Below, piece after piece: positions 26,151 to 34,330 of a stretch of DNA of 64,000 nt. The position numbers were made by a program, and so were the translations under genes. The DNA lies in NCBI GenBank assembly GCA_021202635.1, contig JAJQCQ010000085.1, forward strand, positions 2,168-66,167, in the 5' to 3' direction. Origin of the DNA: Lachnospiraceae bacterium (GTDB taxonomy: Bacteria > Bacillota > Clostridia > Lachnospirales > Lachnospiraceae). A model generated the notes under the pieces. It was not told the DNA's origin and did no database searches. It saw nothing but the letters and a program-made list of their open reading frames with translations. Each line of letters starts with the position of its first letter. Position 1 is the stretch's first letter.

Positions 26151-28304
26151 ATGAGTAAAAGCGGAATATCCAGAAGAGAATTTCTGAAAGGAAGCGCAGT
26201 CAGTGCTGCTGCTGCGGCAGTCGCACTTTCCGGGATCGGAACCAGAGTAGTCGGTGCGGAGGAGGCGGTAACAGAGGCAGCCGCTGAAGCGGCTTCTGGT
26301 GCGGCGATCTATACACCGGGTACCTACACGGCTTCCGCAACCGGTATGGGGACAGTAACGATGACGGCGACCTTTGATGAGACCAGCATCATTGATATCC
26401 AGCTGGATGTTTCTCAGGAGACAGACAGCATAGGCCAGGCGGCGGCGGACGAGCTGATCAGCCAGTGTCTGGAAGCACAGAGCAGCGACATCGACGGGGT
26501 ATCCGGCGCTACACTGACCTCCGATGCGGTAAAGGCTTGCCTCGACGACTGCATTGCACAGGCCAGCGGGACAACGGTAGAGGCAGAGGTTATTGATTAC
26601 GCGGCACTTTATGGTTCTAATTACAACTGGCTTGGCGAGGCGCCGGTGATTGACGACAGTGAAATCGCTGAAACCTATGACTGTGATATCCTGGTCATCG
26701 GTGGAGGAAACTCCGGTGTTCCCTGTGCCCGCAAGGCTGCGGAGCTTGGTAAAAAAGTCATTGTCATGGAAATGCTGAGTGAGGATGCGTGGGCTCCGCT
26801 CGGATGTGACGTCGGAACGGTCAACAGCCAGGCTTTCCAGGATCTGTGTGACGGCGATACCGTAGATGAAATTGCGGTTTATAATGAGTGGATGCGCCGT
26901 ACCTATGATCGCTCCAATCAGCATTTTGCGTACCTGTACGCGACCCGGAGCGGAGAAGCGCAGGATTATATGCGTGAGGTAGCGCCGGAAGAAGAACTCG
27001 AAGAATTCAGTGTTTATTACAATTTCCCGAACGGCCGTTATTATGATGGAGAAAACCATTATCAGGTAAACCATTCCGGATATACCTCCTTCCCGGGCAT
27101 GATCTCCTATCGTGATTTCTACAATACGCTTGGCGGCGGTGAGAACCAGCCGGCATGGAAAGCAATCATGCAGTACAGCATCGAGGATGCGCAGAACAAT
27201 GGCGCCGAGTGGCTGTGGGGAACCAGTGCGGTGGTGCTCTGCCAGAACGAAGCAGGGGATGTAACCGGCGCAATCGGAAAAGATGCAGACGGCAATTATA
27301 TCAAAGTAAATGCGACGGCAACCGTCTGCTCTGCGGGTGATTTCTCCGGCAACGGCGAAATGGTGCTTGGTCTGATGGATGAGGTGCGTGAGCTGGCTGA
27401 GGCCTGCGGCGTAGAGCTGAATCCGGATAACTTCCGCGGTATGGGCCAGAATGGTATGGGACACAAGCTGATGCTCTGGGCTGGCGCTGTCATGGAGCCA
27501 GGCCCGCGTGCAGCGATGAATTTTGGGAATGGCGCTGGCTCACCGAGCCTTGCGGCTTTTGGCAACTACCCGGTATTTGGCAGCGACGGAAAGCGTTTCT
27601 ACAATGACGCGATGCTCCAGTTCGGCGGTCAGGGCTTTTTCGCACGCCGTCCGGCAGGGGAACGTCTCTGCACCATCATGGATTCCAACTGGAATGAAAA
27701 TATGGCTTACATGGGCTATGAGCACAATGTCTCTTCCTGCACCTGTGAGCGTGAGTGGGATCTTGTCGTACAGAGTATGGAAGAAGGCGTAGAAGCTTAT
27801 CATGCCGACCCGGAAACCGCCGGACCGGAAGGGTTTGACACCTACTGCTTTACCGGATACGGCCTGGAGAAAGGCTCCCACCTCTATGTAGCGGATACGC
27901 TGGATGAGCTGGCGGATTACCTGGGCTATGAAGGCGATGCGAAACAGGGACTTCTGGATGAGATCGCGCATTACAACGAAATGTGTGCGGCAGGCGCGGA
28001 TACCGATTTCGGCCGTGACGCTTCCCTGATGCTTCCGATTCAGGACGGTCCGTTCTTCGGCGTAAGCACCGTGACCAGCAAGGGACGTGTATCCTCCGGC
28101 ATGGTGCAGATGTCCGGCGTACTCACCACCGACAACAACGAAGTGCTTCGTTCGGACGATACCATTATCAACGGCCTGTATGCGGTCGGAAATGACTGCG
28201 GCGGACGCTACGCGATTCAGTACCACACCCTGATGGCAGGAAACTCGGTTGGATCCGCAGTGACGCACGGATACTGCCTGGGCGAGTATCTTGGTAACCT
28301 GTAA
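26151..28304 (+). CDS. Exported FMN-binding/FAD-dependent reductase (fumarate/urocanate reductase family)
   Basis: 717 residues from ATG 26151 (GGAG 9 nt upstream). Twin-arginine-like signal SRREFLKG plus hydrophobic Ala-rich stretch; FMN_bind domain (~residues 52-140) with DGVSGATLTS, where the Thr carries covalent FMN in the family; then FAD_binding_2 from about residue 178 (DILVIGGGNSGVPCARKAAELGKKVIVME) to the end (NDCGGRYAIQYHTLMAGNSVGSAV). No CxxCH haem motifs. Such proteins reduce enoates (fumarate, urocanate, cinnamates) as electron acceptors outside the membrane. Substrate unknown; proximity to the O-demethylase-type cluster makes an aromatic acrylate conceivable. Confidence 0.88.
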   Translation: MSKSGISRREFLKGSAVSAAAAAVALSGIGTRVVGAEEAVTEAAAEAASGAAIYTPGTYTASATGMGTVTMTATFDETSIIDIQLDVSQETDSIGQAAADELISQCLEAQSSDIDGVSGATLTSDAVKACLDDCIAQASGTTVEAEVIDYAALYGSNYNWLGEAPVIDDSEIAETYDCDILVIGGGNSGVPCARKAAELGKKVIVMEMLSEDAWAPLGCDVGTVNSQAFQDLCDGDTVDEIAVYNEWMRRTYDRSNQHFAYLYATRSGEAQDYMREVAPEEELEEFSVYYNFPNGRYYDGENHYQVNHSGYTSFPGMISYRDFYNTLGGGENQPAWKAIMQYSIEDAQNNGAEWLWGTSAVVLCQNEAGDVTGAIGKDADGNYIKVNATATVCSAGDFSGNGEMVLGLMDEVRELAEACGVELNPDNFRGMGQNGMGHKLMLWAGAVMEPGPRAAMNFGNGAGSPSLAAFGNYPVFGSDGKRFYNDAMLQFGGQGFFARRPAGERLCTIMDSNWNENMAYMGYEHNVSSCTCEREWDLVVQSMEEGVEAYHADPETAGPEGFDTYCFTGYGLEKGSHLYVADTLDELADYLGYEGDAKQGLLDEIAHYNEMCAAGADTDFGRDASLMLPIQDGPFFGVSTVTSKGRVSSGMVQMSGVLTTDNNEVLRSDDTIINGLYAVGNDCGGRYAIQYHTLMAGNSVGSAVTHGYCLGEYLGNL

Positions 28305-28443
28305 AAAATTTTATGACCGGGTCTCATGCATATTATTTATGTATTACAGATCTGAATAAAAATGTCCGTAATCGGGCAGGAGGCGGCTTTAGTCGCCTCC
28401 TGCCCGATTCTGCGATCGAGTAAGAGGGCGGCATCGCTTTCTT
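28305..28443. other. Intergenic region with a perfect 16-bp hairpin
   Basis: AATCGGGCAGGAGGCG (28370-28385) and CGCCTCCTGCCCGATT (28394-28409) around an 8-nt loop. Very stable; no T-tract on either side. It ends the flavoprotein transcript or is a palindromic repeat; no gene here. Confidence 0.6.
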
Positions 28444-28791
28444 TTATAGGTAATAGAGGGTTTCAACAGCTCATCCTCCGCCGGGAATAAAAACGCGGCG
28501 CTGATTGTATATTTGATCAATCTCCCGGCGGATGCTGTCGTATTATGCGTGCTTGTCTTTTTTGTAATCTTCAAAGCCATCTTAGCCTTCTCCTTCCACA
28601 TCTTAAAAGTAATCATGATACCACGGATTGCTCCGTGCTTCGCACTCCCGCATCTCCTCTGCCACTCCGGTCGGCCAAATCAACGCCGATTTCAAAAATG
28701 GCCGATTATCCATTATCGTCTGCTTCAAGTAAAAAATCGTCACAAATTCCGCGAAGCGTTCTCTATTCAGCCTCTGCTGTTTCGTCATCAT
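28444..28791 (-). pseudogene. Decayed gene of unknown function
   Basis: An open stretch from 28791 (MMTKQQRLNRERFAEF) runs to a stop at 28603. The same frame continues with coding-like composition (DGFEDYKKDKH, YDSIRREIDQIYNQRRVF, AVETLYYL) but is interrupted by several further stops before 28444. Each interrupted codon could be Glu or Gly changed by one base. A short palindrome CACGGA-TTGC-TCCGTG lies at 28622-28637. I do not recognise the family; it may be no gene at all. Confidence 0.3.
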
Positions 28792-28835
28792 CCGTCTGCC
28801 ACCCGAATCATTTCTCCGCCATAACCGATACCTAC

Positions 28836-29957
28836 TTATCGTATTGCTTTGAGAGTACATGTTGCTCCCCATCTTTTCATAACCGATACATTAGAAAAAC
28901 CCGCATTTTTCAGTACTTCCATTTCATGTTCAGGCAGTAATGGGGTGTCGTAATGATAAAATGCATGATCTGTTATATTTTGCTTTTTTTTTCAAATACG
29001 CCAGATTCTCAAAATATTCCCTTTCAAGGGCGGCTGACTCTGCAAAATAATCCGTCAATATAAAATAACCACCATCCTTTAATGCGCGGAAAAGATTTCG
29101 ATACAGGGAAAGCTTCTCTTTTTCAGTATAATGGTGGAGTGACTCCACAGACACCGCTACATCGTATTTTTCAATTCCAAGTGGTACATCAAAATAAGAA
29201 CCGCAGATAAGCTTCATGTTCTTAAATAAAGACTTCTTTGCAAGCGCCCCCAGCATAGCCTGCGATAAATCAATTCCAGTTATAACTGCATCCGGGTTTA
29301 TCATAAAATACTCTTCTAATTCAATTCCTGTTCCGCAACCCAGGTCAAGAATTTCGCACCCCGCAAAAAAAGGCAGTTGTGCGGCAGTAAATTTATAAAA
29401 ACCATTTTCACTGCCATCGTCAACCTCTTGCCGCATATGTCTATCATAACCTTCCAACCTGTTTTCAAAAAAGACATCCATCTTTTCAAGCACAGGTACT
29501 TTTTCTGATTTATGGATATACATTCTTGTCATTTCATCTTCTCCATCCCCCTGCACCATGCAAAAATATTCCCATCCATATCGTTCATAAAAAGAAGTAT
29601 GATCCGTAACAAGATAAAGTGTTTCAATTCCACAGGAAGACATATCATCACATACAAAATCCAGCAATCTGCCCGCTATTTTCTGACATCGGAATTCTGG
29701 CTCTACATAGACTGCACAGACATTGGGCGTAAGGTCCTTTCTATCATGAAAGTCGTTTTCAATAATACCAAGCCCACCGATAATTCTGGAATCTTTCACC
29801 GCCATATACCATTGCGGAACTACAGATTCTTCCTTTAATGCTTCATCCATGCTTGCCTGATATGTTTCTAAAGGAACTCCCCATTTTTGATGAAACCACT
29901 CTGCAGCATATTCCTTCATTTCAGGGCAGTCTGTCAGTTTCCTTATCATATAATCCA
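28836..29957 (-). pseudogene. GNAT acetyltransferase-SAM methyltransferase fusion, frameshifted near the C-terminus
   Basis: Start at ATG 29957 (GGAGG upstream). N-terminal GNAT domain (~residues 1-150: CAVYVEPEFRCQKIAGRLLDFV, SFYERYGWEYFC), then a class I methyltransferase domain: ILDLGCGTGIELEEYF, VITGIDLSQAML, YDVAVSVESLHHY. The frame as read turns to nonsense after YLKKK and stops at 28930. Removing one base from the nine-T run 28984-28992 (A9 on the coding strand) restores a normal end: QNITDHAFYHYDTPLLPEHE... to a stop at 28836. Either a recent slippage mutation, phase variation, transcriptional slippage or a sequencing error. Targets of both domains unknown. Confidence 0.75.
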
Positions 29958-30103
29958 TAATACATTTCCTCCTCCATATAATCCACGTTTCAGGTGCATC
30001 CTGATCATACAGTACGGCGAACAAATCATACAACCTCATTTTCTCTTATAATTGAAAATGAGTCTGTGCATAGCATTTACTGCTTATCACAGACTCATTT
30101 TTC

Positions 30104-30379
30104 TTAAAATTCAAACCGTGCCTTGCGAAGGATTCTCCATATACTCTTTTCTGACAGATAGTATCTCCTGGAAAGTTCATCAACCTTCGATCCTTCAAGA
30201 TATTCCTGATATATTTTTTTATTTCTCATGCAAAGGTTCTCTTTTGCATGATTCACCTGTCCCCACCCGCTATAGCTTTCTTTCCGTTTCGGGATATAAA
30301 TATTGACTCCTTCTGCATACTGCTGTATCAGTTCAACAATCTCCATCGGCAAAATCTCTTCTGCTCTTATATAGCCCAT
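30104..30379 (-). CDS. CD3324-like small HTH protein
   Basis: 91 residues. Begins MGYIRAEEILPMEIVELIQQYAEGVNIYIP and ends in an HTH-like segment VDELSRRYYLSEKSIWRIL. Matches the CD3324/Mor-activator-like small proteins of Clostridia. AAGGAGG 6 nt upstream of ATG. Probably DNA-binding; targets unknown. Confidence 0.75.
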   Translation of the reverse strand: MGYIRAEEILPMEIVELIQQYAEGVNIYIPKRKESYSGWGQVNHAKENLCMRNKKIYQEYLEGSKVDELSRRYYLSEKSIWRILRKARFEF

Positions 30380-30393
30380 ATCTGCCTCCTTAA

Positions 30394-30642
30394 TTAAATT
30401 CCTTTAAGGGTAGCATTGGCTATAACAATTCTACATAATATTGCAATAGCCAATACTATGCAGCTATAACATATCTTTTCATATATAAGTTCCTCCATTC
30501 CCACTTCTGTTTGCCCTTTTGTTTCAAAATATTTTACCATCCCCCGTCTCTCATAACAAGTTTTTTTTTGCCCGCCCTGCGCATCAAAAAGTACCAGCCG
30601 CTTTAACTGATGCTCTGTGTAAAATGTTCTGTTATTAATCAC
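30394..30642 (-). CDS. Possible small membrane protein
   Basis: 82 residues, or 48 if started at the internal Met (MVKYFETKGQ). The C-terminal ~25 residues form one hydrophobic span (CYSCIVLAIAILCRIVIANA). No family recognised and the ribosome site is weak. It ends 14 nt before the start of the CD3324-like gene, so it may be co-transcribed with it. Confidence 0.3.
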   Translation of the reverse strand: MINNRTFYTEHQLKRLVLFDAQGGQKKTCYERRGMVKYFETKGQTEVGMEELIYEKICYSCIVLAIAILCRIVIANATLKGI

Positions 30643-30793
30643 TTACCGACGTAATCTCCCGACAAATGGGAAGCTTCCAGTCAATTCCCACCAACTAATA
30701 GAATATAAGCTAAATCATATATGATGTGTGTTAAAATTGGATTCCACAAAGATCTGGTCTTTTGTAATAACCAACAAAACACACATCTGTCGA

Positions 30794-31780
30794 TTAGTTC
30801 GCTTCACTTGATGCTGATGCAGAACTTGCTGCAGCAATACAAGCAACCATAGCAACCTGCTCTGCAATCATTGCTGCTATGACACTACCTGCAACTGATG
30901 TAGAAGCGTTTTGATCCCTGGAATAACTCTGGGATACTAAAAGTGCTGCATACATCATACGAATAGACTCGCCCATGAGCATGCGAAATTCCTTTTTGTT
31001 CTTCAGCCACTCATTTACATCAGACAAATCAGAACAAAGTTCTTCTCGAGATACATCCAACTGGCTGAGCACTACCAGCATCGGAAGTCCATAGGTCTTA
31101 TCATACTTCATGTGATGTTTTCTAATCTCATCATATAGTGACACAAGCTTTTGACTCTTGCTTTCTACAGATTCTTCATAAAGTGACAAGGCACAACTCA
31201 CACTTTGTAAGGCATTGCTTCCGCCCTTTAGTCCAAGTTTTTTCACTTCTGCAAAACAGGTCTCCACCTCACTACCAATAGTTGTCTCGTTCTTCTCAGC
31301 TTGTGCTAACAGAATACACATCAGATAATCATCCGCCCCTGTGACAAACGGATGATTTTTTTGCATAATCTTATACAATGTTTTTGCCTTCTCTGTCACT
31401 GCCAAATACTGATCTGGCTCATAGCGTTCCGCCAGGATTTCCGCTCCTATGGCCAGAAGCGGACTAGGATGGAACTCTTTTCGTAAGGTTTTATATGCTG
31501 TCATCAACTGGTCAAATTGCTCTGGTTCCCCTCCACGAATATCAATCATACATGTAATGACCGACAGTGCCATTCCTCTGATTTCAGAAAAAACACTTGC
31601 CATCGACTTAATCTGTTTCTTACAGTTTTCCACACGACTGACATTCACGCTTTTATCTGCATGAACATACAAGGAAGCACAGACCGTTAAAATACGATTG
31701 TCCTCCCATTTAAGCACTTCTTTTAATTTATCTTTATTGTAAATCATTGCCTCACAGGTTGTTTTCACAATTTCTTTCAT
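30794..31780 (-). CDS. DUF4003 family protein
   Basis: 328 residues, almost entirely helical, no signal peptide. Features seen: FSEIRGMALSVITCMID near residue 85, ADDYLMCILLAQAEKNE near 145 and MKYDKTYGLPMLVVLSQLD near 220, fitting DUF4003. The last ~50 residues are Ala/Ser/Val-rich and hydrophobic (AGSVIAAMIAEQVAMVACIAAASSASAS), possibly a membrane-associating tail. Function unknown. Single gene with GGAG before the ATG. Confidence 0.75.
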   Translation of the reverse strand: MKEIVKTTCEAMIYNKDKLKEVLKWEDNRILTVCASLYVHADKSVNVSRVENCKKQIKSMASVFSEIRGMALSVITCMIDIRGGEPEQFDQLMTAYKTLRKEFHPSPLLAIGAEILAERYEPDQYLAVTEKAKTLYKIMQKNHPFVTGADDYLMCILLAQAEKNETTIGSEVETCFAEVKKLGLKGGSNALQSVSCALSLYEESVESKSQKLVSLYDEIRKHHMKYDKTYGLPMLVVLSQLDVSREELCSDLSDVNEWLKNKKEFRMLMGESIRMMYAALLVSQSYSRDQNASTSVAGSVIAAMIAEQVAMVACIAAASSASASSEAN

Positions 31781-31817
31781 TTTCTACTTCTCCTTTTCAT
31801 CGCGGTCTCTCTTTATG

Positions 31818-31876
31818 ACCAAATTTGTCTGGTTATCCATTGAACCTGATAACCAGACAATGCGATTAAATTTGGT
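31818..31876. repeat. Nested inverted repeat between DUF4003 and GH105 genes
   Basis: Outer arms ACCAAATTT (31818-31826) / AAATTTGGT (31868-31876), inner arms GTCTGGTTATC (31827-31837) / GATAACCAGAC (31848-31858), all perfect, with a 9-nt asymmetric bulge. It sits upstream of DUF4003, so it may be its operator or a palindromic unit. Nothing else recognised in 31781-31990. Confidence 0.55.
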
Positions 31877-31993
31877 TTCTCAAGGCTCGCTCCTCCTATT
31901 TATGGCCGTAAAATTCCGCTACGACCCGTTCTGCAGGTTTTCCATTAAGATACCTGTATTTCCGGCCGCTGTCAATTGCTATTTTTGTGTGCA

Positions 31994-32028
31994 TCAAAAA
32001 GAGGATTGCCAGCCACCAGGCAACCCTC
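31994..32028 (-). terminator. Terminator of the pectin operon
   Basis: Leftward: GAGGGTTGCC pairs with GGCAATCCTC (one mismatch) around an 8-nt loop, then TTTTTGA. Lies 30 nt after the GH105 stop. Confidence 0.75.
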
Positions 32029-32058
32029 TCAGGCAGATATGCAGTCATTTTGCAGCTT

Positions 32059-33168
32059 TTACTCTTCTAAATGGCAGGTCTCAAGCAAAAGCAGCGGCCC
32101 GACTCCTTTGTAATCATTCTTGCGTATTTTTTCATGAAAATAATAATCCAGTGTACCATTCCGCCTGGTATCCTGCTCAGGGCCAAGTCCGGCTACCGCA
32201 CAGCACTGCTTCAGAAAAACACCCTCCGCTGTCTCTTCGGTAAAGACACGGGAAATCCCTTCCATCGCCCGGTTAAAGTATGGCGTATAGAACCTTCGAT
32301 CCAGCACGTTAAGGCGGATTCCCTTTTCCAGTGTATAGGCGAACTGACATGTACAGGTGGCTTCTTCATAGTTATCAGAGCGCCGGTTATCGAGTACCTG
32401 GTACCAGACTCCGTCGGCGTTCTGATACAGGACCACATTACGCATAAGCTTGTTCAGAAGTCCGGATAATGTTTCTTTTTCCTGCACCATGGATTCCGGG
32501 AGAAGCTCCAGCGTATCGATCAGTGCCATCGAATACCATCCGCAGGCTCTGCCCCAGACATTCAGGGAACGCCCGGTATAGGGATCCGCCCAGAAAGCCT
32601 CTCTGGATTCATCGCAGGCATGTGCATAGAGACCGCACCTTGGTTCATAGTTCAGTTTTTCTGCGCCTGTAAACTGTTGCAGGATGTCCTTCCAGATCTC
32701 CGGTTTGTCAAAACGAACCGCATACCTGGCATGGAACGGTTCGGCCATAAACAGACCGTCCAGCCAGACCTGATTCGGATAGCGTTTCTTGTGCCAGTAA
32801 ACGCCGGATTTGGTTCGTGGCTGTATCTGGAACTGACTCTCCAGGATGTGGATGGCTTTCAGGTAGCGCTTCTCTCCTGTTTTATCATAGAGGTAAAAAA
32901 GATTTCTGCCGCAGTTCATATGATCCAGATTCTGCTCCTGCGGGTCATACCCCTGAATTGCTCCGTCCTCCTGGATAAACTGATCAAAATAAGAGATAAT
33001 GTAGTCAAGATACGTTCTCTCTCCGGTACTCTCATACAGCCGCTCAAATCCGGTCAAAAGCAGTCCTGTATCGTACGACCAGCTTTTCGAGGGAACCACA
33101 GGATGCGTGTCCATAATCGTATCCGCCATTTTGCGGGCGGTGTCCCAGACCCAGATTTGTTCTCTCAT
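32059..33168 (-). CDS. Unsaturated rhamnogalacturonyl hydrolase, GH105 (YteR-like)
   Basis: 369 residues, alpha/alpha-barrel type. SYDTGLLLTGFERLYE near residue 30, YWHKKRYPNQVWLDGLFMAEPFHARYA (catalytic Asp in WLDGLFM), WGRACGWYSMALIDTLELLP and ADGVWYQVLDN are GH105/GH88 hallmarks. Removes unsaturated galacturonyl residues from rhamnogalacturonan or pectin oligosaccharides. No signal peptide. Its ATG overlaps the pectinesterase stop by 4 nt. Confidence 0.93.
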   Translation of the reverse strand: MREQIWVWDTARKMADTIMDTHPVVPSKSWSYDTGLLLTGFERLYESTGERTYLDYIISYFDQFIQEDGAIQGYDPQEQNLDHMNCGRNLFYLYDKTGEKRYLKAIHILESQFQIQPRTKSGVYWHKKRYPNQVWLDGLFMAEPFHARYAVRFDKPEIWKDILQQFTGAEKLNYEPRCGLYAHACDESREAFWADPYTGRSLNVWGRACGWYSMALIDTLELLPESMVQEKETLSGLLNKLMRNVVLYQNADGVWYQVLDNRRSDNYEEATCTCQFAYTLEKGIRLNVLDRRFYTPYFNRAMEGISRVFTEETAEGVFLKQCCAVAGLGPEQDTRRNGTLDYYFHEKIRKNDYKGVGPLLLLETCHLEE

Positions 33169-34169
33169 ATCTCTCCTTGCGGGTTCCAGCCGTCATCGCC
33201 GCCCAGCACGTTCTTTTTGGAAAAATAATCCGGTATCCCAGGGTTATCCAGCTGTTTGGAAAAAGCCGCCCGGGCACCCGAATTCTGCGCGCTGGCGCCA
33301 GGGCCCTCATTTCCATATTCCACATAGCTGCAGACGGCCTCCGCCTTTGGCTTATCCCAGTTGTTCCAGCCTTCCGGGTAAATCTGTTTTCCCATGGTAC
33401 AGCATATAAATGCTGTTTTTGCAAAATCTCTCCACGGACGTCCCAGATACGTATAGCATTCCTCTGCGTCTTCCCGTCCGGTCAGATTGCAGTGATAAAA
33501 TACCAGTCCGTATTCCTGCCCGATGGGTGTACTGGCAGCCGTGATGAAGGAGTGACGCTCTGTATGAATCTCGCAGTCTTCAAAAAAGGCGGCGTTCGGA
33601 CCGAAAATAAAATCAACATCCCCGCAGATATAACAATCCTTAAAATAATTACGGATGGGAGTATATCCGATCGGCACCTCGGAATTGACAAAGAAATCCG
33701 GGTGCATGGCCGGATGGTTCAGAGGGAAATCCTCTACATATCCGGCGAAAATGGTATCCTGGTACCCAAGAAAACGGCAGTTGCGGAAAACGGAACGGTC
33801 TGCGCCCGCATAAATAGCCAGCGCCTGTCCGGCAATTTCCCCAGGCCCTGCCGTATTCCTTACGGTGATGTTTTCCATTGTGATATCTCTTCCGGCAAAC
33901 AGAATTACGGCTGTATTAAACGTGCCATAGGTCATCGATCCGTCCGGACGGAGACGATACGCGCCGTCCCCGTAGCAGATTTCTGTCGTTTCCGGGTCGT
34001 CGCCAATGATTTCGATATTTTCCTTGCGGATAAACACTTTTTCTTCATAAATGCCTGGTTCTATGTGGATGCGGATTCTATCTTTATGCCCGTCGTCAAT
34101 GGAAAGAACGGCCTCCTGTAATGTCCGGAAGCTTCCCGGGGCGGTTTTTGAAACAGTGATTGTCTGCAT
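33165..34169 (-). CDS. Pectin methylesterase, CE8, without signal peptide
   Basis: 334 residues, right-handed beta-helix. Catalytic region: FLGYQDTIFAG, DFIFGPNAAFFEDCEI (two catalytic Asp) and YLGRPWRDFAKTAF (Arg). The N-terminus (MQTITVSKTAPGSFRTLQEAV) has no secretion signal, so it demethylates imported oligogalacturonides in the cytoplasm, releasing methanol. Between the binding-protein gene and GH105; 161 nt after the former. Confidence 0.94.
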   Translation of the reverse strand: MQTITVSKTAPGSFRTLQEAVLSIDDGHKDRIRIHIEPGIYEEKVFIRKENIEIIGDDPETTEICYGDGAYRLRPDGSMTYGTFNTAVILFAGRDITMENITVRNTAGPGEIAGQALAIYAGADRSVFRNCRFLGYQDTIFAGYVEDFPLNHPAMHPDFFVNSEVPIGYTPIRNYFKDCYICGDVDFIFGPNAAFFEDCEIHTERHSFITAASTPIGQEYGLVFYHCNLTGREDAEECYTYLGRPWRDFAKTAFICCTMGKQIYPEGWNNWDKPKAEAVCSYVEYGNEGPGASAQNSGARAAFSKQLDNPGIPDYFSKKNVLGGDDGWNPQGEI

Positions 34170-34210
34170 GATATGCTCCTTTCTGTTTATTACAGTTTTT
34201 ACAGAAGCAG

Positions 34211-34297
34211 AAGCCCCTCCTTAACGGAAGGGCTTTTGCGTACCGTTAATACAGATCTATAATAGGAGGATTCTGGCATATCGTCAATATAGATCTG
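34211..34297. repeat. Two intergenic hairpins between solute-binding gene and pectinesterase
   Basis: AAGCCCCTCC (34211-34220) / GGAAGGGCTT (34226-34235) with a mismatch, and CAGATCTATA (34252-34261) / TATAGATCTG (34288-34297), perfect. Likely RNA stem-loops that protect or attenuate the transcript so that the binding protein is made in excess over the enzymes. Confidence 0.5.
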
Positions 34298-34330
34298 CAA
34301 CGGCAGGACGTTGTATCTCATTTATATGGA

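Noticed and set aside
26100-27464. 454-codon open frame on the minus strand
   Set aside because: Antisense to the FMN/FAD reductase, whose signal, FMN and FAD motifs are unmistakable.
31818-31876. Nested repeat as a CRISPR or IS end
   Set aside because: Only one unit, no spacers, and no transposase gene nearby.
33177-34121. 314-codon open frame on the + strand
   Set aside because: Antisense shadow of the pectin methylesterase.
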